Source: Amycolatopsis echigonensis (GTDB lineage Bacteria > Actinomycetota > Actinomycetes > Mycobacteriales > Pseudonocardiaceae). Taken from it: a stretch of 64,000 nt of DNA. Positions 45,057 to 55,014 of this stretch are shown one piece after another (position 1 is the stretch's first letter; each line of letters begins with the position of its first letter). The stretch covers positions 62,001 through 126,000 of the forward strand of contig NZ_JACJHR010000015.1 of assembly GCF_014174495.1 (NCBI RefSeq). Reading direction: 5' to 3'. A program made the translations under genes and the position numbers. The notes beneath the pieces are model-generated. The model did no database searches, was not told the origin of the DNA, and worked only from the letters and a program-made list of their open reading frames with translations.

Positions 45057-46379
45057 CTAGACCGTCCGCGGCCAGGGGTTCGCCGATTCCAGCTCGCCCG
45101 CCAATCCCAGCAGCACCGGTTCCCCGCCGGGGCGCGTCACCAGTTGCACGCAGATCGCCAGGTCGTGGACGGGATGGCGGGCCACGGGAACCGACAGCGC
45201 CGGGTATCCGGCGAGGTTCCACGGGCCGGTGAACGCGGCCACCCGCACCGACGGGACCGCGTTCGCCAGCCAGGATTCCCGGTGCCAGCGGCGGGCTTTC
45301 AACGGCAGCGTCGCCAAGGTCGGGGTCACCAGCACGTCGTGCGACTCGAAGAACCGCGCCGCGATCGCCTGCCATTCGTCGCGGGCTCGGTCGTTGACCA
45401 GGCGCGCCGTCAAGCGGCCCAGGCGGACGTGGAATCGCGTGCGCGGCTGGAGACGGGACAGATCGAAGGACCCCTCGATCTGCTCGGCCGGACCGGCGAA
45501 CCAGCGGGCGAGCAGGCCGCCGAGAGCACGGAGTGGGTAGGCGGGCGTCGCGGAAGCGACCGAGTGGCCAGCTGAGCCCAGGAGAGCTCCGGCTTGGTCG
45601 ACGGCGGCGCGAAGCGGGCGCGGCAGCGGGGCCCGGGTGAAGGGGACCTGGGTAGAGGTCGCGACGCGTTGCGGGCCCGACGGGGCCAGCGTCGCCCATT
45701 CCGGGCGGTCGGCCAGAACGGACATCAGGAGGGCGGCGTCGGCGACCGTGGTGGCCAGCGGGCCGTGGGTGGAGAGACCGAACCAGCCCGGGGTTTCTTC
45801 GCGGACCACGTCCCGGCCGGGTTTCAGGCCGACGATCCCGCACATTCCGGCGGGCAGGCGGATCGAACCCAAGCCGTCGGTGCCGTGCGCGATCGGGACC
45901 AGGCCCGCGGCTACCGCGGCTGCGCTTCCGCCGGAGGAACCGCCCGCGGTGAAGGACGGGTTGCGCGGGTTGCGGGCGATGCCGTCCGGATCGTCGCTGG
46001 TCGGGAAAATGCACAGCTCCGGCACGCGGGTCAGGCCGACGATCACCGCGCCGGCCGCGCGCAGGCGGGCGGCGATCAGACCGTCGGCATCGGCCAGGGT
46101 GCGAGGGCCGGCTTCCGAGCCCCAGCCCTGGTACTCGCCGGCGACCTCGGTGACGTCTTTGACGGCGACGGGGACACCCGCCAGCGGCAGCGAAGCCAGA
46201 TCCGGGCGGGCCGCGACTTCGGCGGCTTCGGCCCGCGCCTCGGCGGCGCGCACGCGGCGGAAAGCCCCGACGACGCCGTCCGCCGCCGCTATCCGGGCGA
46301 GGGCTTCCTCGGTCACCTGGACCGGGTCCAGCTCTCCTGCCCGCACTCCGCGAGCGATCTCTACCGCCGTCTGCGCCAT
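45057..46379 (-). CDS. Amidase-signature enzyme
   Basis: 440 residues of the amidase-signature family, hydrolysing amide bonds with a Ser-cisSer-Lys triad. Lys in LAGVPVAVKDVTEVAGEY; the Ser-rich loop FTAGGSSGGSAAAVAAGLVP holds the cis-Ser, and GSIRLPAGMCGIVGLKPGRD the catalytic Ser. Closest by eye to indole-acetamide/aliphatic-type amidases; substrate unknown. It is not a GatA, since there is no gatB/C partner. Start ATG 46379. It begins 10 nt after the stop of the LuxR-type gene, so the two are probably one operon. Confidence 0.9.
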   Translation of the reverse strand: MAQTAVEIARGVRAGELDPVQVTEEALARIAAADGVVGAFRRVRAAEARAEAAEVAARPDLASLPLAGVPVAVKDVTEVAGEYQGWGSEAGPRTLADADGLIAARLRAAGAVIVGLTRVPELCIFPTSDDPDGIARNPRNPSFTAGGSSGGSAAAVAAGLVPIAHGTDGLGSIRLPAGMCGIVGLKPGRDVVREETPGWFGLSTHGPLATTVADAALLMSVLADRPEWATLAPSGPQRVATSTQVPFTRAPLPRPLRAAVDQAGALLGSAGHSVASATPAYPLRALGGLLARWFAGPAEQIEGSFDLSRLQPRTRFHVRLGRLTARLVNDRARDEWQAIAARFFESHDVLVTPTLATLPLKARRWHRESWLANAVPSVRVAAFTGPWNLAGYPALSVPVARHPVHDLAICVQLVTRPGGEPVLLGLAGELESANPWPRTV

Positions 46380-46389
46380 GGTCAGAACA

Positions 46390-47025
46390 TTAGATCGCGC
46401 CGGCGCGCAAGGCATACGCCACGGCGTGCGCCCGGTTGTTCAGACCGCACCGGGTCATCAGGCCGTACAGCACGTTCTTGACCGTCCGCTCCGAATAACA
46501 GAGCTTCGTCGCGATCTCTTCGGTGCCGTAGCCCTCGGCGACCAGCCGCAGCACGTCGCATTCGCGCGACGCCAGCCCGGACAGCGTGAGGCCGTTCGGC
46601 TCGAGCACGTCGCGGCGCATCCGCTGCACCTGCGCGAGCAGCGCGCCCTGCAGCCGCGGCGGCAGCGTCGCCGTGCCGTCCCCGGCGGCCAGCACGGCCG
46701 AGATCAGCTCGCCGCCGCCGGTTTCGCGGCGCGGCAGGATCGCGACGACGCCGCATTCGACGGCCGTCATCAGGTCACTCTCGCGGAAATGGTCGACGAC
46801 GATCACCAGATGCGGTCCGGTCAGCTGCTCGGACTGCCTGCCGAGGTCCCGCACCTGCGAGAGCACCCGCTCGGTCACGTGCTCCTCCATCACGAGGACC
46901 ACGTCCGCCTGGCTCGCCGCGTCCTGGCCGAGCAGGGCGATCTCCGGGCGCGAACCGAGCAGGCTCGCCGCTCCGGCCCGGGTGATCGGGTCCGAGGCGA
47001 GCACTGCGACCTTGACGAGCTTCAC
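46390..47025 (-). CDS. LuxR/NarL-type regulator with degenerate receiver
   Basis: 211 residues. The N-terminal domain has the receiver-like start VKVAVLASDPITRAGAASLL, but where the phospho-acceptor Asp should be (ADVVLVMEEHV) there is none. The C-terminal HTH is complete: LTLSGLASRECDVLRLVAEG, IATKLCYSERTVKNVLYGLM. A paralogue at 58028-58621 shares the C-terminal ending AHAVAYALRAG(A/V)I. GTG 47025 has GGGG 5 nt upstream and gives the same start as the paralogue (V/Q-KVA). Heads an operon with the amidase. Confidence 0.88.
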   Translation of the reverse strand: MKLVKVAVLASDPITRAGAASLLGSRPEIALLGQDAASQADVVLVMEEHVTERVLSQVRDLGRQSEQLTGPHLVIVVDHFRESDLMTAVECGVVAILPRRETGGGELISAVLAAGDGTATLPPRLQGALLAQVQRMRRDVLEPNGLTLSGLASRECDVLRLVAEGYGTEEIATKLCYSERTVKNVLYGLMTRCGLNNRAHAVAYALRAGAI

Positions 47026-47128
47026 GACTGCCCCTTTCCGCATTGCCTGGAGGCAGTGTGTCGGGCGAGACTTCACGTTTTCTGGCGCGCTCGTGAAGGC
47101 CAGTGAAGAAAACCGAGGTTTTCGCTGT

Positions 47129-47392
47129 TCAGCGGGCTCTTTTCGGGTCTTCGGCAGCGATCTCGCGGACCGCTTGCGCGGCCCGGTCGAGGCATTCGGG
47201 CATCCGGTCCAGCGCGGTGGCCCACTCCCGTTTGGCCTCGCGATAGCGGGCCCGCGCCGCGGCGGGCCAGCCGGCCAGCTCGGGTTCCACCGCGGACTCC
47301 AGTTCGGCGAGCACCGCGCCGAGGTCGCCGGTCGTCCGGCGGATCCGGGACAGCACCTCGGCGGCCTGCTCGAAGCCGGGGTCTCCGCTCAT
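47129..47392 (-). CDS. WXG100-like protein (second of a pair)
   Basis: 87 residues, helical hairpin: EVLSRIRRTTGDLGAVLAELE, turn GWPAAARARYREAKREW, then ALDRMPECLDRAAQAVREIA. The turn has W-P-A instead of W-x-G, so the motif is degenerate while size and helix pattern fit WXG100. Its ATG overlaps the stop of the 97-residue partner by 4 nt (ATGA), the arrangement of ESX heterodimers. Confidence 0.8.
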   Translation of the reverse strand: MSGDPGFEQAAEVLSRIRRTTGDLGAVLAELESAVEPELAGWPAAARARYREAKREWATALDRMPECLDRAAQAVREIAAEDPKRAR

Positions 47393-47682
47393 GGTCGGTC
47401 GGCGCCCCGCACGCGCTCATCTGAGCAGTTTGCGGCGACGGGCGCGGCCGCCCCGCGCGCGACGTCGACGAGGTCTGCCAGACTTCCGAGGATGCGATCG
47501 AACTGCTGCTCCCAATCGTTCATCGCCTGGCCGAACCGCACCGCGGCCTCGCCGCGCCACGACGCCTGCAGCGCCGCCATTTCGCTGTTCACCGTGCCGA
47601 GACAGGCGTTCGCGGCGTCGATCGCCGCCGCGAACCTCTCGGCCTGCTCTGGCAGGCCCGCCGGGGCCGGAACCGGGTCCAC
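47389..47682 (-). CDS. WXG100 family protein (first of a pair)
   Basis: 97 residues, helical hairpin with the W42-R-G44 turn (AALQASWRGEAAVRFGQAMN) between two amphipathic helices (GLPEQAERFAAAIDAANACL, DWEQQFDRILGSLADLVDVA). This is an ESAT-6/CFP-10-type protein that should pair with the product of the overlapping downstream gene. Starts at GTG 47682 and is divergent from the SARP-type gene at 48002. No secretion ATPase is near. Confidence 0.85.
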   Translation of the reverse strand: MDPVPAPAGLPEQAERFAAAIDAANACLGTVNSEMAALQASWRGEAAVRFGQAMNDWEQQFDRILGSLADLVDVARGAAAPVAANCSDERVRGADRP

Positions 47683-48001
47683 GCCTCCTCCTCACCGTCC
47701 GCACGTCGTAGCCGCGATCGGGCGCGCGGGTCCGCGATCGAGGCTGCCGCAGGGATTCCCGTCCGGAAACCGGAGCGCGGGCCCGATGCCCCTTTGTCGC
47801 GGCAGGTGTGCCTGCCGGAGCGCCCCGCCGGTTTGCCCAGCGTTCACCGCCGGTCCTCCCGCCCGACGATGTCCACCGGACAATTCGCTGGACAAGACCG
47901 GCGGAAGCAACCTGGGGCAGTCCCTCCACGTCACCTTTTCGGCGTAAGCTCACCAGAGGCATCCGGCGTGTGACGATCCGTCAGCGCGTGAAGGGAGACC
48001 G
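47683..48001. promoter_or_regulatory. Divergent intergenic region, WXG pair / SARP gene
   Basis: 319 nt without a gene. CCGCGATCG occurs twice at 47712-47720 and 47732-47740, a direct repeat with a 20-bp period. SARP regulators bind direct repeats, so this is a candidate site for the adjacent regulator, but the period is not a standard SARP 22 bp. Confidence 0.35.
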
Positions 48002-51000
48002 ATGTCGGCATCCGGCGGCGTCCCGGCGCCGGAAATCCAGCTGCTCGGACCGGTGCGAGCCTGGCTCGGCGACCGGCAGCTCGACCTCGGGTCCGCTCAT
48101 CGGCGCACAGTCTTCGCGGTGCTCGCCCTCTCCCCGAACCGCACCGTCTCCCGCGAAGCGCTCATCGACGCAGTGTGGGGCGACGCGCCACCGGCCAGTG
48201 CGCAAGGGAGCATCTACACCTACATCTCCGGGCTGCGCCGCGTCCTCGAACCCGGCCGCCGCAAGGGGGCCGAATCGCGGCTGATCGCCTCCACCGGATC
48301 CGGCTACTCGCTCTGCGTCGAACCGGAGCAGATCGACGTCCACCGCTTCAGCGCCCTGCGCGACCTCGGCAACCAGCTGCTCGCCGAGGGACGCCGGGCC
48401 GAGGCGCGGAGCGTGCTCGACGAGGCTCTCGCGGAATGGGACGGCACGCCGCTGCAATGCCTGTCCGGACATTACGCGACCGCGCAGCGGGTCCGGCTGG
48501 AGGAACTCCGGCTGGCCACCGTCGAACGCCGGGCCGAGCTGGCGATGGACTCGGGCGACTCGGCCGGGCTCGTCACGCAGCTCGGCGAACTCGCCGCGGA
48601 ACACCCGTTCCGCGAGCCGCTGCACGGTCTGCTCATGCGAGCACTCGACCAGGCGGGCCGACGCCAAGAGGCGCTCACCGTCTACACCGAACTGCGCGAG
48701 CGGCTGATCGAAGCGTCCGGAACCGAGCCTGGGCCCGCGCTGCGGGAGCTTTACGAGAAGCTGCTTTCCGCCGATGAGGCGGTCACCCCCGCGCCGGCCA
48801 CGAAAGTCCCCCGTTTCCCGTTGCCGGTGCTGCCGCCGCGCCCGGCGACGTTTGTCGGGCGGAAAGAAGAGCTGCGAGTGCTCAACGAGGCCATCGCCGG
48901 TCTCGGCGGTGGCCTCGGCCGTTCGGTGTGGGTCAAGGGCGAACCGGGAATCGGCCGGACGGCGCTGCTGGCCGAAACCGTCGCGCTGGCACACGAAAGC
49001 GGTTATCCCGCACTGTTCGCCGCCGCCGACTCGCTCGACCAGGGTTTTGCCTTGCGTCCGCTGCTGGACGCGCTCGGCGTGCACCCGCGCGCCTCGGATC
49101 TGCGCCGCGCGGAACTGGCGGTGGCGCTCGCCGAGAACCCGGACCAGGACCCGGTCGAGGGCATTCTCGGACTGGTCCGGCAGCTCTGCGCGGACGGGCC
49201 GCTCGCGCTCGTGGTCGACGATCTGCAGTGGGCCGACGAAACCACGCTGCAGGTGTGGCAGCACCTCGCCCGCGAGACCCGGCGGCTGCCGTTGCTGCTC
49301 GTCGGAGCGAGCCGTCCGCTCCCCAGCTCGGCCGAGCTCGAAGCGCTGGCCGCGGAGCTGGCGTCCGGCGCGACCTCGCTGCTGCGGCTGGAACCCATGC
49401 CGGAGAACGAGATCCGGAAGATCGCCGCCGACCTCACCGGGGCGCCGCCGAACCGGATGTTCTCGGTGCTGCTCGGGCACGCCGCCGGAAATCCGCGCTA
49501 CGCCACGGAAATCGTCGAAACGCTGCTCGCCAATTCGATGATCCTGCTGGACGGCGCGCACGCGATCGTCGACGGTACCTCGTGCCGCTCGATCCCGTCG
49601 CCGCTCGGCTCGCGGATCACGCTGTACCTGATCTTCCTCTCCAGCTCCGCGCGAGACCTGTTGCGCTGGGCGGCCTTGCTGGGCAAGGAATTCTCGCTCG
49701 GCGACATCGCGATCGTCACCGAACGCGCGCCGACCGCGCTCGTCGCCGCGGTCGAGGAGGCGCTCACCGCGGGGGTACTGGTCGAGTCCGGCGATCTGCT
49801 CTCGTTCCGGCATCCGTTGCTGCGCCGCGTGTTGTACGAAAAGACCCCGGCCGCGATGCGCGTCGCGTTGCACCGGCAGCTGGCCGAGGCGCTCGACGGA
49901 GCGGGCGCGGGTGCGGAACGCGTCGCCGAGCAGCTGGCCGCCGCGCCCGCGCAGGTGGACCCGTGGGTCGCGAACTGGCTGGTCGAGCACATCGGGACGG
50001 TCGCCGCGCAGTCGCCGCGGACCGCGGTGGACCTGCTCAAACAGGTCGTCAAGCAGGCCGTGCTGCCCGCCGAGGCCCGCGAACCGCTCACCGCCACGCT
50101 CGCCCGGCTGCTGTTCTGGCTCGGCCGGGAGCCGGAAGCGGAGGCGCGGTCGGTCGTCGCACGCACCAAGGACAGCAGGCAGGCCGCGGAAATGCGCTGG
50201 ATCCTCGCCTACATCTATTACCGCCGCGGCGAATTCGCCGAAGCGTCCGCGGAAGTCCGCCGCACGCTGGCCGATCCGAAGGTGCCGGAGATGTGGCGCG
50301 GACGGCACGAGACCCTGCGCTCGACCATCGAACGGTTCGCGGTCGACCATCGAGCGGCCGCACCGGATCTGTCCGAACTGGGCGTGCTGGACGGGCTCGA
50401 CAACGACGCCGACCTGAGCACCGCGCGCCGGCTGGCCGCGATCCGGGCGGTGCCCGGCGAAATGCACCTGGCCGGCGCGGTGCACTACTACTGGCGCGGC
50501 CGTTGGGCCGAAGCGCTCGCCGAACTCGACACGGTGATCCGCGGCGGCGCGGAAACCGCGTCGTATGTGTTGCGCAGCCCCGGATCAGCGTTGCTGGTGC
50601 ACGGGGTCGGCGCGCTGATCGCGAGTCACCGGGACGAGCCGGACGAGGCTCGCGCCCATCTCGACGCCGCGGCCCGGCACCAGTTCCCGCACGGTCTCGA
50701 ACCGAACGGCGGCGACTACCTGCTCGCCGCGCGCGCCCAGCTCGCCGAGCTGCAAGGCGACCCGGAGGCCGCGCTCGCCGCGCTTCTCCCGTTGCTGGAA
50801 CAGAACTATCCGCCCGCGGCCCGCCAGCAATGGCTGCCCGACCTCGCCCGGCTCGCCATGCAACTCGGCGATCAGTCGCACGCGTTCCGGGCGCTGCGGC
50901 TGATGGGCGACACCAGCGGCTACGACACTCCCCCGTCGCACACCGCGGCGACCGCGCACTGCCGGGGCCTCGTCACCGCCGATCCGGACGCGATCCTCGG

Positions 51001-51241
51001 CGCCGCCACGCACTACGAGACCGCCGGGCGGATGCTGAAGCACGCTCGGGCCAGCGAGGACGCCGCGATCCTGCTCGCCGAGTACCGCCGCCTGGACGAG
51101 GCGCGCATGGCTTTCCTCGCGGCGCTCACCAGCTACACCTCGGTCGGCGCGGCGTGGGACGTCCGGCGGGCCGAGACGCGGATGCAGCCGTACGGCATCC
51201 GGCGGGCCAGTCCGGTCCGCGCGCGTGCGGCAGGAGAGTGA
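48002..51241 (+). CDS. SARP/BTAD-AAA-TPR giant regulator without C-terminal HTH
   Basis: 1079 residues. N-terminal winged-helix DNA-binding domain (IQLLGPVRAWLGDRQLDLGSAHR) and BTAD domain (ALAEWDGTPLQCL, RVRLEELRLATVERRAELAMDSG) of the AfsR/SARP kind, then a STAND-like NTPase module. Walker A reads GEPGIGRTALL with Arg319 in place of the Lys, while Walker B is kept (LALVVDDLQWAD). The C-terminal half is TPR-like helical repeats; no LuxR HTH follows, unlike its neighbour. ATG 48002 with GGGAGA upstream. Activator of an unknown target; a sister gene starts 63 nt downstream. Confidence 0.86.
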   Translation: MSASGGVPAPEIQLLGPVRAWLGDRQLDLGSAHRRTVFAVLALSPNRTVSREALIDAVWGDAPPASAQGSIYTYISGLRRVLEPGRRKGAESRLIASTGSGYSLCVEPEQIDVHRFSALRDLGNQLLAEGRRAEARSVLDEALAEWDGTPLQCLSGHYATAQRVRLEELRLATVERRAELAMDSGDSAGLVTQLGELAAEHPFREPLHGLLMRALDQAGRRQEALTVYTELRERLIEASGTEPGPALRELYEKLLSADEAVTPAPATKVPRFPLPVLPPRPATFVGRKEELRVLNEAIAGLGGGLGRSVWVKGEPGIGRTALLAETVALAHESGYPALFAAADSLDQGFALRPLLDALGVHPRASDLRRAELAVALAENPDQDPVEGILGLVRQLCADGPLALVVDDLQWADETTLQVWQHLARETRRLPLLLVGASRPLPSSAELEALAAELASGATSLLRLEPMPENEIRKIAADLTGAPPNRMFSVLLGHAAGNPRYATEIVETLLANSMILLDGAHAIVDGTSCRSIPSPLGSRITLYLIFLSSSARDLLRWAALLGKEFSLGDIAIVTERAPTALVAAVEEALTAGVLVESGDLLSFRHPLLRRVLYEKTPAAMRVALHRQLAEALDGAGAGAERVAEQLAAAPAQVDPWVANWLVEHIGTVAAQSPRTAVDLLKQVVKQAVLPAEAREPLTATLARLLFWLGREPEAEARSVVARTKDSRQAAEMRWILAYIYYRRGEFAEASAEVRRTLADPKVPEMWRGRHETLRSTIERFAVDHRAAAPDLSELGVLDGLDNDADLSTARRLAAIRAVPGEMHLAGAVHYYWRGRWAEALAELDTVIRGGAETASYVLRSPGSALLVHGVGALIASHRDEPDEARAHLDAAARHQFPHGLEPNGGDYLLAARAQLAELQGDPEAALAALLPLLEQNYPPAARQQWLPDLARLAMQLGDQSHAFRALRLMGDTSGYDTPPSHTAATAHCRGLVTADPDAILGAATHYETAGRMLKHARASEDAAILLAEYRRLDEARMAFLAALTSYTSVGAAWDVRRAETRMQPYGIRRASPVRARAAGE

Positions 51242-51304
51242 ACCGGGGTGGACTCGCGTCCATGATCGATCGGTAGACTCGGTCAACACGGCGAATGGAA
51301 CGGC

Positions 51305-54300
51305 ATGCCAGGGGATGTGCGGGTGACGGCGCTCGGCCCGTTGCGCGCCTGGCGCGGGACGACCGAAATCTCGCTCGGACCCGCGCGGCAGCGGGCGGTC
51401 TTCGCCATGCTCGCGGTCGCCGCCGGACGGCCGGTGCCCCGCGCCGAGCTGATCGCGGGCGTCTGGGGCGATTCGCCGCCGGCCAGTGTCGAAGGCAGCG
51501 TGCACACCTACATTTCCGGGCTCCGCCGCGCTCTGGAGCCGGAACGCACCCGGTGGTCCGCGTCGACCGTGCTCGGGTCCGGCCCGGCGGGCTACACGCT
51601 CGACCTCGCGCCGGAAGCGCTGGACGCGGCGAAGTTCGAGCAGCACCGGGAGAACGGCAAACGCGAGGCCGAGGCCGGCGCGCACAACCGGGCGGTGGCC
51701 GAATTCAGCGCCGCGCTCAAGCTCTGGCACGGCGAAGCGCTGTCCGGGGTTCCCGGCAATTTCGCCGAGCGGCACCGCGCATATCTGGCCGAGCTGCGGC
51801 TGGACACGCTGGACCGGGCTGCCCGCAGCAAGCTGGAAATGGGCGGCCACCAGGAGATCATCGCCGAGCTGACCGCACTGACCGCCGAATACCCGCTGCG
51901 CGAATCGCTGCGGGCCTCGCTGATGCTCGCGCTCTACCGCAGCGGCCGGCATTCCGACGCGCTCGACGTGTTCCGCGACGCCCGGGCCACGATCCGCGCC
52001 GAGCTGGGCGTGGAGCCCGGGCCAGGACTGCGCGAACTGCACCAGCGCGTGCTCGCCGAGGACCCGGCGCTGGATCTTCGACGGCCAGCGGTGCCGGCGT
52101 CGGTCGTGCGTGCGCCGCGGGATCCGTTGCTCGGCAGGGAAACCGAGGTCGGCAAGCTGCACCAGCTGCTCGACGGGGTCCGCGCGGGCCGCGGCCGGGC
52201 GGTGTGGATCGAGGGCGAAGCCGGGATCGGGAAGTCGGAGCTGCTGGCGCACGCGTTCGGCGACGCCGGGGGCCTGCAGGTCGCCTGGGTCGCCGCGGAC
52301 GAGCTGAGCATGCGGTTCCCGTTGCAGGTCATGCACGAATGCCTGGCGATCGACCCGCATTCACCGGATCCGCGCCGGGCTCGCGTCGCGCTGAACAGCG
52401 AGGAGCCGGTGCGGCGCGTCGGCGACCCGGTGCTGGACTCGGTGGACCGGCTGCTGGCGCTCGTCGACGAACTGTGCGCCGAATCGCCGCTCTTGCTCGT
52501 GGTCGACGACCTGCAGTGGGCGGACGAGCCGAGTGTCCTGGTGTGGCACCGGTTGTCCGCGGCCGCCCGGCAGCTGCCGTTGCTGCTGGTCGCCGCGACG
52601 CGTCCGGTGCCGGAGCGCCCGGAGATGACCCAGCTGCGCCGGGGCGTCGAAACGCGCGACGGGGTCGTGCTCGATCTCGGTCCGCTCGGCGAGGACGACG
52701 TCCTGCGCCTGCTGCGGCGGCAGATCGGTGCGGACCCCGGGCCGCGGCTGCGCGATCTCATCGCGCGCGCCGGCGGCAATCCGTTGTACCTCAAGGAAAT
52801 GCTGGACGCGCTGGTGCACTCGGACGCGGTCGAGCACCGCGACGGCCTTGCCGACGTCCCGGATCCACTGCGGTTCGAGCCGCCGGAATCGATTGTCGCG
52901 GCGGTCAACCGGCGGCTGGAGCTGCTGCCCGCGGAGACCCGGCACGTGCTCGGCTGGGGCGCGATCCTCGGCATGGAGTTCGCGGTCGGCGACATCGCGG
53001 CGGTGCTCGGACAGCGTCCGTCGGACCTGCTCGGCCCGCTCGAAGCCGCCGTGGCGGACAACATCCTGCTCGACACCGGAACCCAGCTCGCGTTCCGGCT
53101 TCCGTTGCTGCGCCAGACGTTGTACCGCCATCTGCCGCCGGAAACCCGGGCCGCGCAGCACCGGCAGGCGGCCGAAGCGCTGGCCAAGATCGGCGCGCCG
53201 GTGAAGCGGGTCGCCGAGCAGCTCGTGGCCGTTCCGTCCACTGTGGACCCCTGGGTGCTGGACTGGCTGGTGGAGCACCAGAGCGCGGTGTCGAACCGGG
53301 CCCCGCTGATCGCGGTCGAGCTGCTGGAGCGCGCGCTGGCGGTGGTCGAGGACGACGATCCGCGCCGCGAGCCGTTGCTCGTCGCGCTCGTACGGGTGCT
53401 GTTCCGGCTCGAACGGAGCCCGGAAGACCTTGCGCTGCAAGCGCTTGAGGCGTCCCGCGATCCGGACAACGCGGCGGAGATGCGCCACGTCGTGTCGGCG
53501 ATGCGGTTCCGCCGCGGCGACGTGCAGCTGGCCGTGGAGACGCTGGGGAATCCAGCGGAGGACCCCGGGGTCCCGGAACTGTGGCGGGTCCGGGGCCGCC
53601 ACCTGCTGGCGAACTTCCGGCGCGGCGGGCTCGACGACCTCGACGTCGCGGAGGAGAACGCGCATCGCGCCCGGGCCGAGGCGAACGGCGACGGCTACCT
53701 CACCGCGCACGCTCTGCAGACCTTGTGGCTGGTCGATTCCGTGCGGCGGCACCACGCCAGCGCGCTGAAGCACGTCGACGAGGCGATCGCGGCGGTCGGC
53801 GACGAGCACGAACTGGCCGACCTGCACCTGGATCTGCTGGACAACCGCGTCTTCACCCTGCAGAACCTCGACCGGCTGGACGAAGCGAACCGCACGCTGC
53901 AGGAGGCCGCCGAGGTGACGCGGCGGCACAGCATGCCGAGCGGGCTCCAGGTTTCCGTGGCGGTGCACCGGTATTGGGAAGGCCGGTGGGACGAAGCGCT
54001 GGTGGAGCTGGACACGGTGACCGAGGACGGCCCGGCCATCACCTTCTTCGGCCTGCGCGAACCGGGTGCCGCGGCACTGCTGCTGCACGGGGTCGCGGCA
54101 CTCATCGCTGCCCGGCGAGGCGAGCACGCGCAGGCGGCCGCGCTGCTGGACGCGGCGGAGGAGCACGCGCCCGCGACCAGTGCCGAGCGGGAGAGTTTCG
54201 ACTTTTTGCTCGCCGCGCACGCGCTGGTCGCCTATCAGGAGGGTGATCTGCAGAAGGCGATCACCGTGTTCGAGCCGATCCTGAATCCGACGTACGCGCA

Positions 54301-54925
54301 GATGATGCTGCGACATCAGTGGTTGCCGCAGTTCGCGCAGATCGCGTTGGCGGCGGGCGACCGGGCAGCGGCGGAGCGGGCGCTCGCGGTATGCGTCGAA
54401 GAAGCCGAGAAAGAACTCGAACCGGCGCGGGCGTTCGCGGCGGCTGAATGGTGTCGTGGGTTGCTGGGCGAGGATCCGGAGCCGGTGCTGCGGACGGTGG
54501 AGCATTTCCGCGCGGTGGGGCGGAAACCGGAACTGGCCAGTGCGCTGGAAGACGCCGCGGTGCTGCTGGCCGGAGTCGGCCGGCTGGACGCCGCGCAGAC
54601 CGCGTTCGACGAGGCGGCTTCGCTGTACACGGAACTCTCGGCGGCGTGGAACCTGCGGCACGCGGAGACTCGGTTGCAGGCGGTCGGGGTTCAGCGCGGG
54701 GCTTCGCTGGCGTCGGCGCGGCCCGAGCGCGGCTGGGAATCGCTGTCCGCGCTGGAAGTCCGCATCGCCCGGCTCGTCGCCGCCGGCCGGTCCAATCCGG
54801 AGATCGCGACGGAACTGCGGTTGCCGCGCCGGACGGTCCAGGCGCACGTGGTGCGGTTGCTCGGGAAGCTGGACGCGCCGTCGCGCAGCGAGCTGGCCAC
54901 CACCGTGGCGCGACGGACGGGTTGA
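51305..54925 (+). CDS. SARP/BTAD-AAA-TPR-LuxR giant regulator
   Basis: 1206 residues, tandem paralogue of the gene upstream. SARP winged helix (VTALGPLRAWRGTTEISLGP) and BTAD (AALKLWHGEALSGVPGNFAE), intact Walker A GEAGIGKS (Lys310), Walker B (LLLVVDDLQWADEPSVLVW), TPR-like body, and a C-terminal LuxR-type HTH (LSALEVRIARLVAAGRSNPE, RLPRRTVQAHVVRLLGKLDA). It thus carries two DNA-binding ends (SARP and LAL). The two genes look like products of one duplication, followed by loss of the HTH and Walker lysine in the first. Target not visible. Confidence 0.87.
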   Translation: MPGDVRVTALGPLRAWRGTTEISLGPARQRAVFAMLAVAAGRPVPRAELIAGVWGDSPPASVEGSVHTYISGLRRALEPERTRWSASTVLGSGPAGYTLDLAPEALDAAKFEQHRENGKREAEAGAHNRAVAEFSAALKLWHGEALSGVPGNFAERHRAYLAELRLDTLDRAARSKLEMGGHQEIIAELTALTAEYPLRESLRASLMLALYRSGRHSDALDVFRDARATIRAELGVEPGPGLRELHQRVLAEDPALDLRRPAVPASVVRAPRDPLLGRETEVGKLHQLLDGVRAGRGRAVWIEGEAGIGKSELLAHAFGDAGGLQVAWVAADELSMRFPLQVMHECLAIDPHSPDPRRARVALNSEEPVRRVGDPVLDSVDRLLALVDELCAESPLLLVVDDLQWADEPSVLVWHRLSAAARQLPLLLVAATRPVPERPEMTQLRRGVETRDGVVLDLGPLGEDDVLRLLRRQIGADPGPRLRDLIARAGGNPLYLKEMLDALVHSDAVEHRDGLADVPDPLRFEPPESIVAAVNRRLELLPAETRHVLGWGAILGMEFAVGDIAAVLGQRPSDLLGPLEAAVADNILLDTGTQLAFRLPLLRQTLYRHLPPETRAAQHRQAAEALAKIGAPVKRVAEQLVAVPSTVDPWVLDWLVEHQSAVSNRAPLIAVELLERALAVVEDDDPRREPLLVALVRVLFRLERSPEDLALQALEASRDPDNAAEMRHVVSAMRFRRGDVQLAVETLGNPAEDPGVPELWRVRGRHLLANFRRGGLDDLDVAEENAHRARAEANGDGYLTAHALQTLWLVDSVRRHHASALKHVDEAIAAVGDEHELADLHLDLLDNRVFTLQNLDRLDEANRTLQEAAEVTRRHSMPSGLQVSVAVHRYWEGRWDEALVELDTVTEDGPAITFFGLREPGAAALLLHGVAALIAARRGEHAQAAALLDAAEEHAPATSAERESFDFLLAAHALVAYQEGDLQKAITVFEPILNPTYAQMMLRHQWLPQFAQIALAAGDRAAAERALAVCVEEAEKELEPARAFAAAEWCRGLLGEDPEPVLRTVEHFRAVGRKPELASALEDAAVLLAGVGRLDAAQTAFDEAASLYTELSAAWNLRHAETRLQAVGVQRGASLASARPERGWESLSALEVRIARLVAAGRSNPEIATELRLPRRTVQAHVVRLLGKLDAPSRSELATTVARRTG

Positions 54926-55014
54926 CGATCGTCCGGGGTCTTTGCCGACGAGCGGCAGGCGCGGGCGTCCGCTTCGCCCTTGACCAGCTGCCGTCCGCGA
55001 TCGCCGGGTTCTTC

